Positions 63,995-64,000 of a stretch of 64,000 bases of DNA are shown piece by piece. The stretch spans positions 9,176,001-9,240,000 of the forward strand of contig NZ_JAUSWW010000001.1 of the NCBI RefSeq assembly GCF_030815415.1, given 5' to 3'. The DNA is from Streptomyces canus (GTDB lineage Bacteria; Actinomycetota; Actinomycetes; Streptomycetales; Streptomycetaceae). The notes under the pieces are model-generated. The model was not told the DNA's origin and did not search any database. It saw only the letters and a list, made by a program, of their open reading frames with translations. How positions within the stretch are numbered: the first letter of the stretch is position 1; each line of letters opens with the position of its first letter. Position numbers and translations under genes: made by a program.

Positions 63995-64000
63995 CGGCAG

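Overview
This is about 64 kb of very GC-rich DNA with tightly packed genes, many GTG starts, GGAGG-type ribosome binding sites and almost no TTA codons. The gene content (SigB/SigF-type sigma factors, ATP-binding anti-sigma-like proteins, a SpoIIE phosphatase, ANTAR proteins, the GlgE alpha-glucan pathway, a CYP105-like P450) points to a Streptomyces or close relative. The mix of stress, efflux and regulatory genes resembles a chromosome-arm region rather than the conserved core (inference).

Layout. 1-4.6 kb: the end of a saccharopine-dehydrogenase-like gene, a TetR regulator, a secreted crystallin-fold peptidase-inhibitor-like protein, a divergent LysG/LysE pair and an MFS exporter. 4.6-7.1 kb: a Crp-like cyclic-nucleotide-binding-domain protein without HTH, an intrinsic terminator, and a PLP decarboxylase with a small partner. 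7.2-10.5 kb: stress-signalling genes (ATP-binding protein, SigB/SigF-type sigma factor, ANTAR-GAF protein, DUF1206 membrane protein). 10.5-18 kb: FUSC protein, type II NADH dehydrogenase, a second ATP-binding protein, an acyl-CoA ligase and a carboxylate-amine ligase. 18-28.6 kb: alpha-glucan/trehalose metabolism, glgE-treS-mak-glgB on the minus strand and a divergent ATP-binding protein/glgX pair; the maltokinase is frameshifted. 28.6-31 kb: VOC protein, ANTAR protein and a second SigB-type sigma factor, with SigB-type promoter sequences.

31-40.3 kb: MarR-controlled ABC exporter, hypothetical proteins, hemC, questin-oxidase-like protein, a secreted NEP1-like (NLP) protein, an ATP-dependent DNA ligase, and a divergent SDR/TetR pair. 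40.3-46.8 kb: NarL-type two-component system, TetR regulator, an atypical OmpR-type regulator carrying the only TTA codon noticed, and a complete P450-ferredoxin-reductase set. 46.8-55 kb: MarR, MFS, AraC, DoxX-like/peroxiredoxin pair, a multidomain SpoIIE phosphatase, secreted cupin, aldo/keto reductase and TauD-type dioxygenase.

55.1-61 kb is a coherent dormancy/redox-type module: a DevR/OsdR-like response regulator, a second HTH-less cyclic-nucleotide-domain protein, a SulP transporter and two universal stress proteins. Its upstream regions carry GGGCC/GGGAC-N4-GGCCC dyads, twice in tandem about 20 bp apart. The cognate sensor kinase is missing except for a 3' remnant joined to the second universal stress gene by an apparent deletion. 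61-64 kb: LLM flavin oxidoreductase, metallophosphoesterase and a partial small membrane protein.

The strongest leads are the dyad-controlled 55-61 kb module with its decapitated kinase, the frameshifted maltokinase, the glgX gene translationally coupled to an ATPase-like regulator, and the TTA-containing atypical regulator beside the P450 operon. No tRNA, rRNA, CRISPR array, transposase or prophage gene was recognised.
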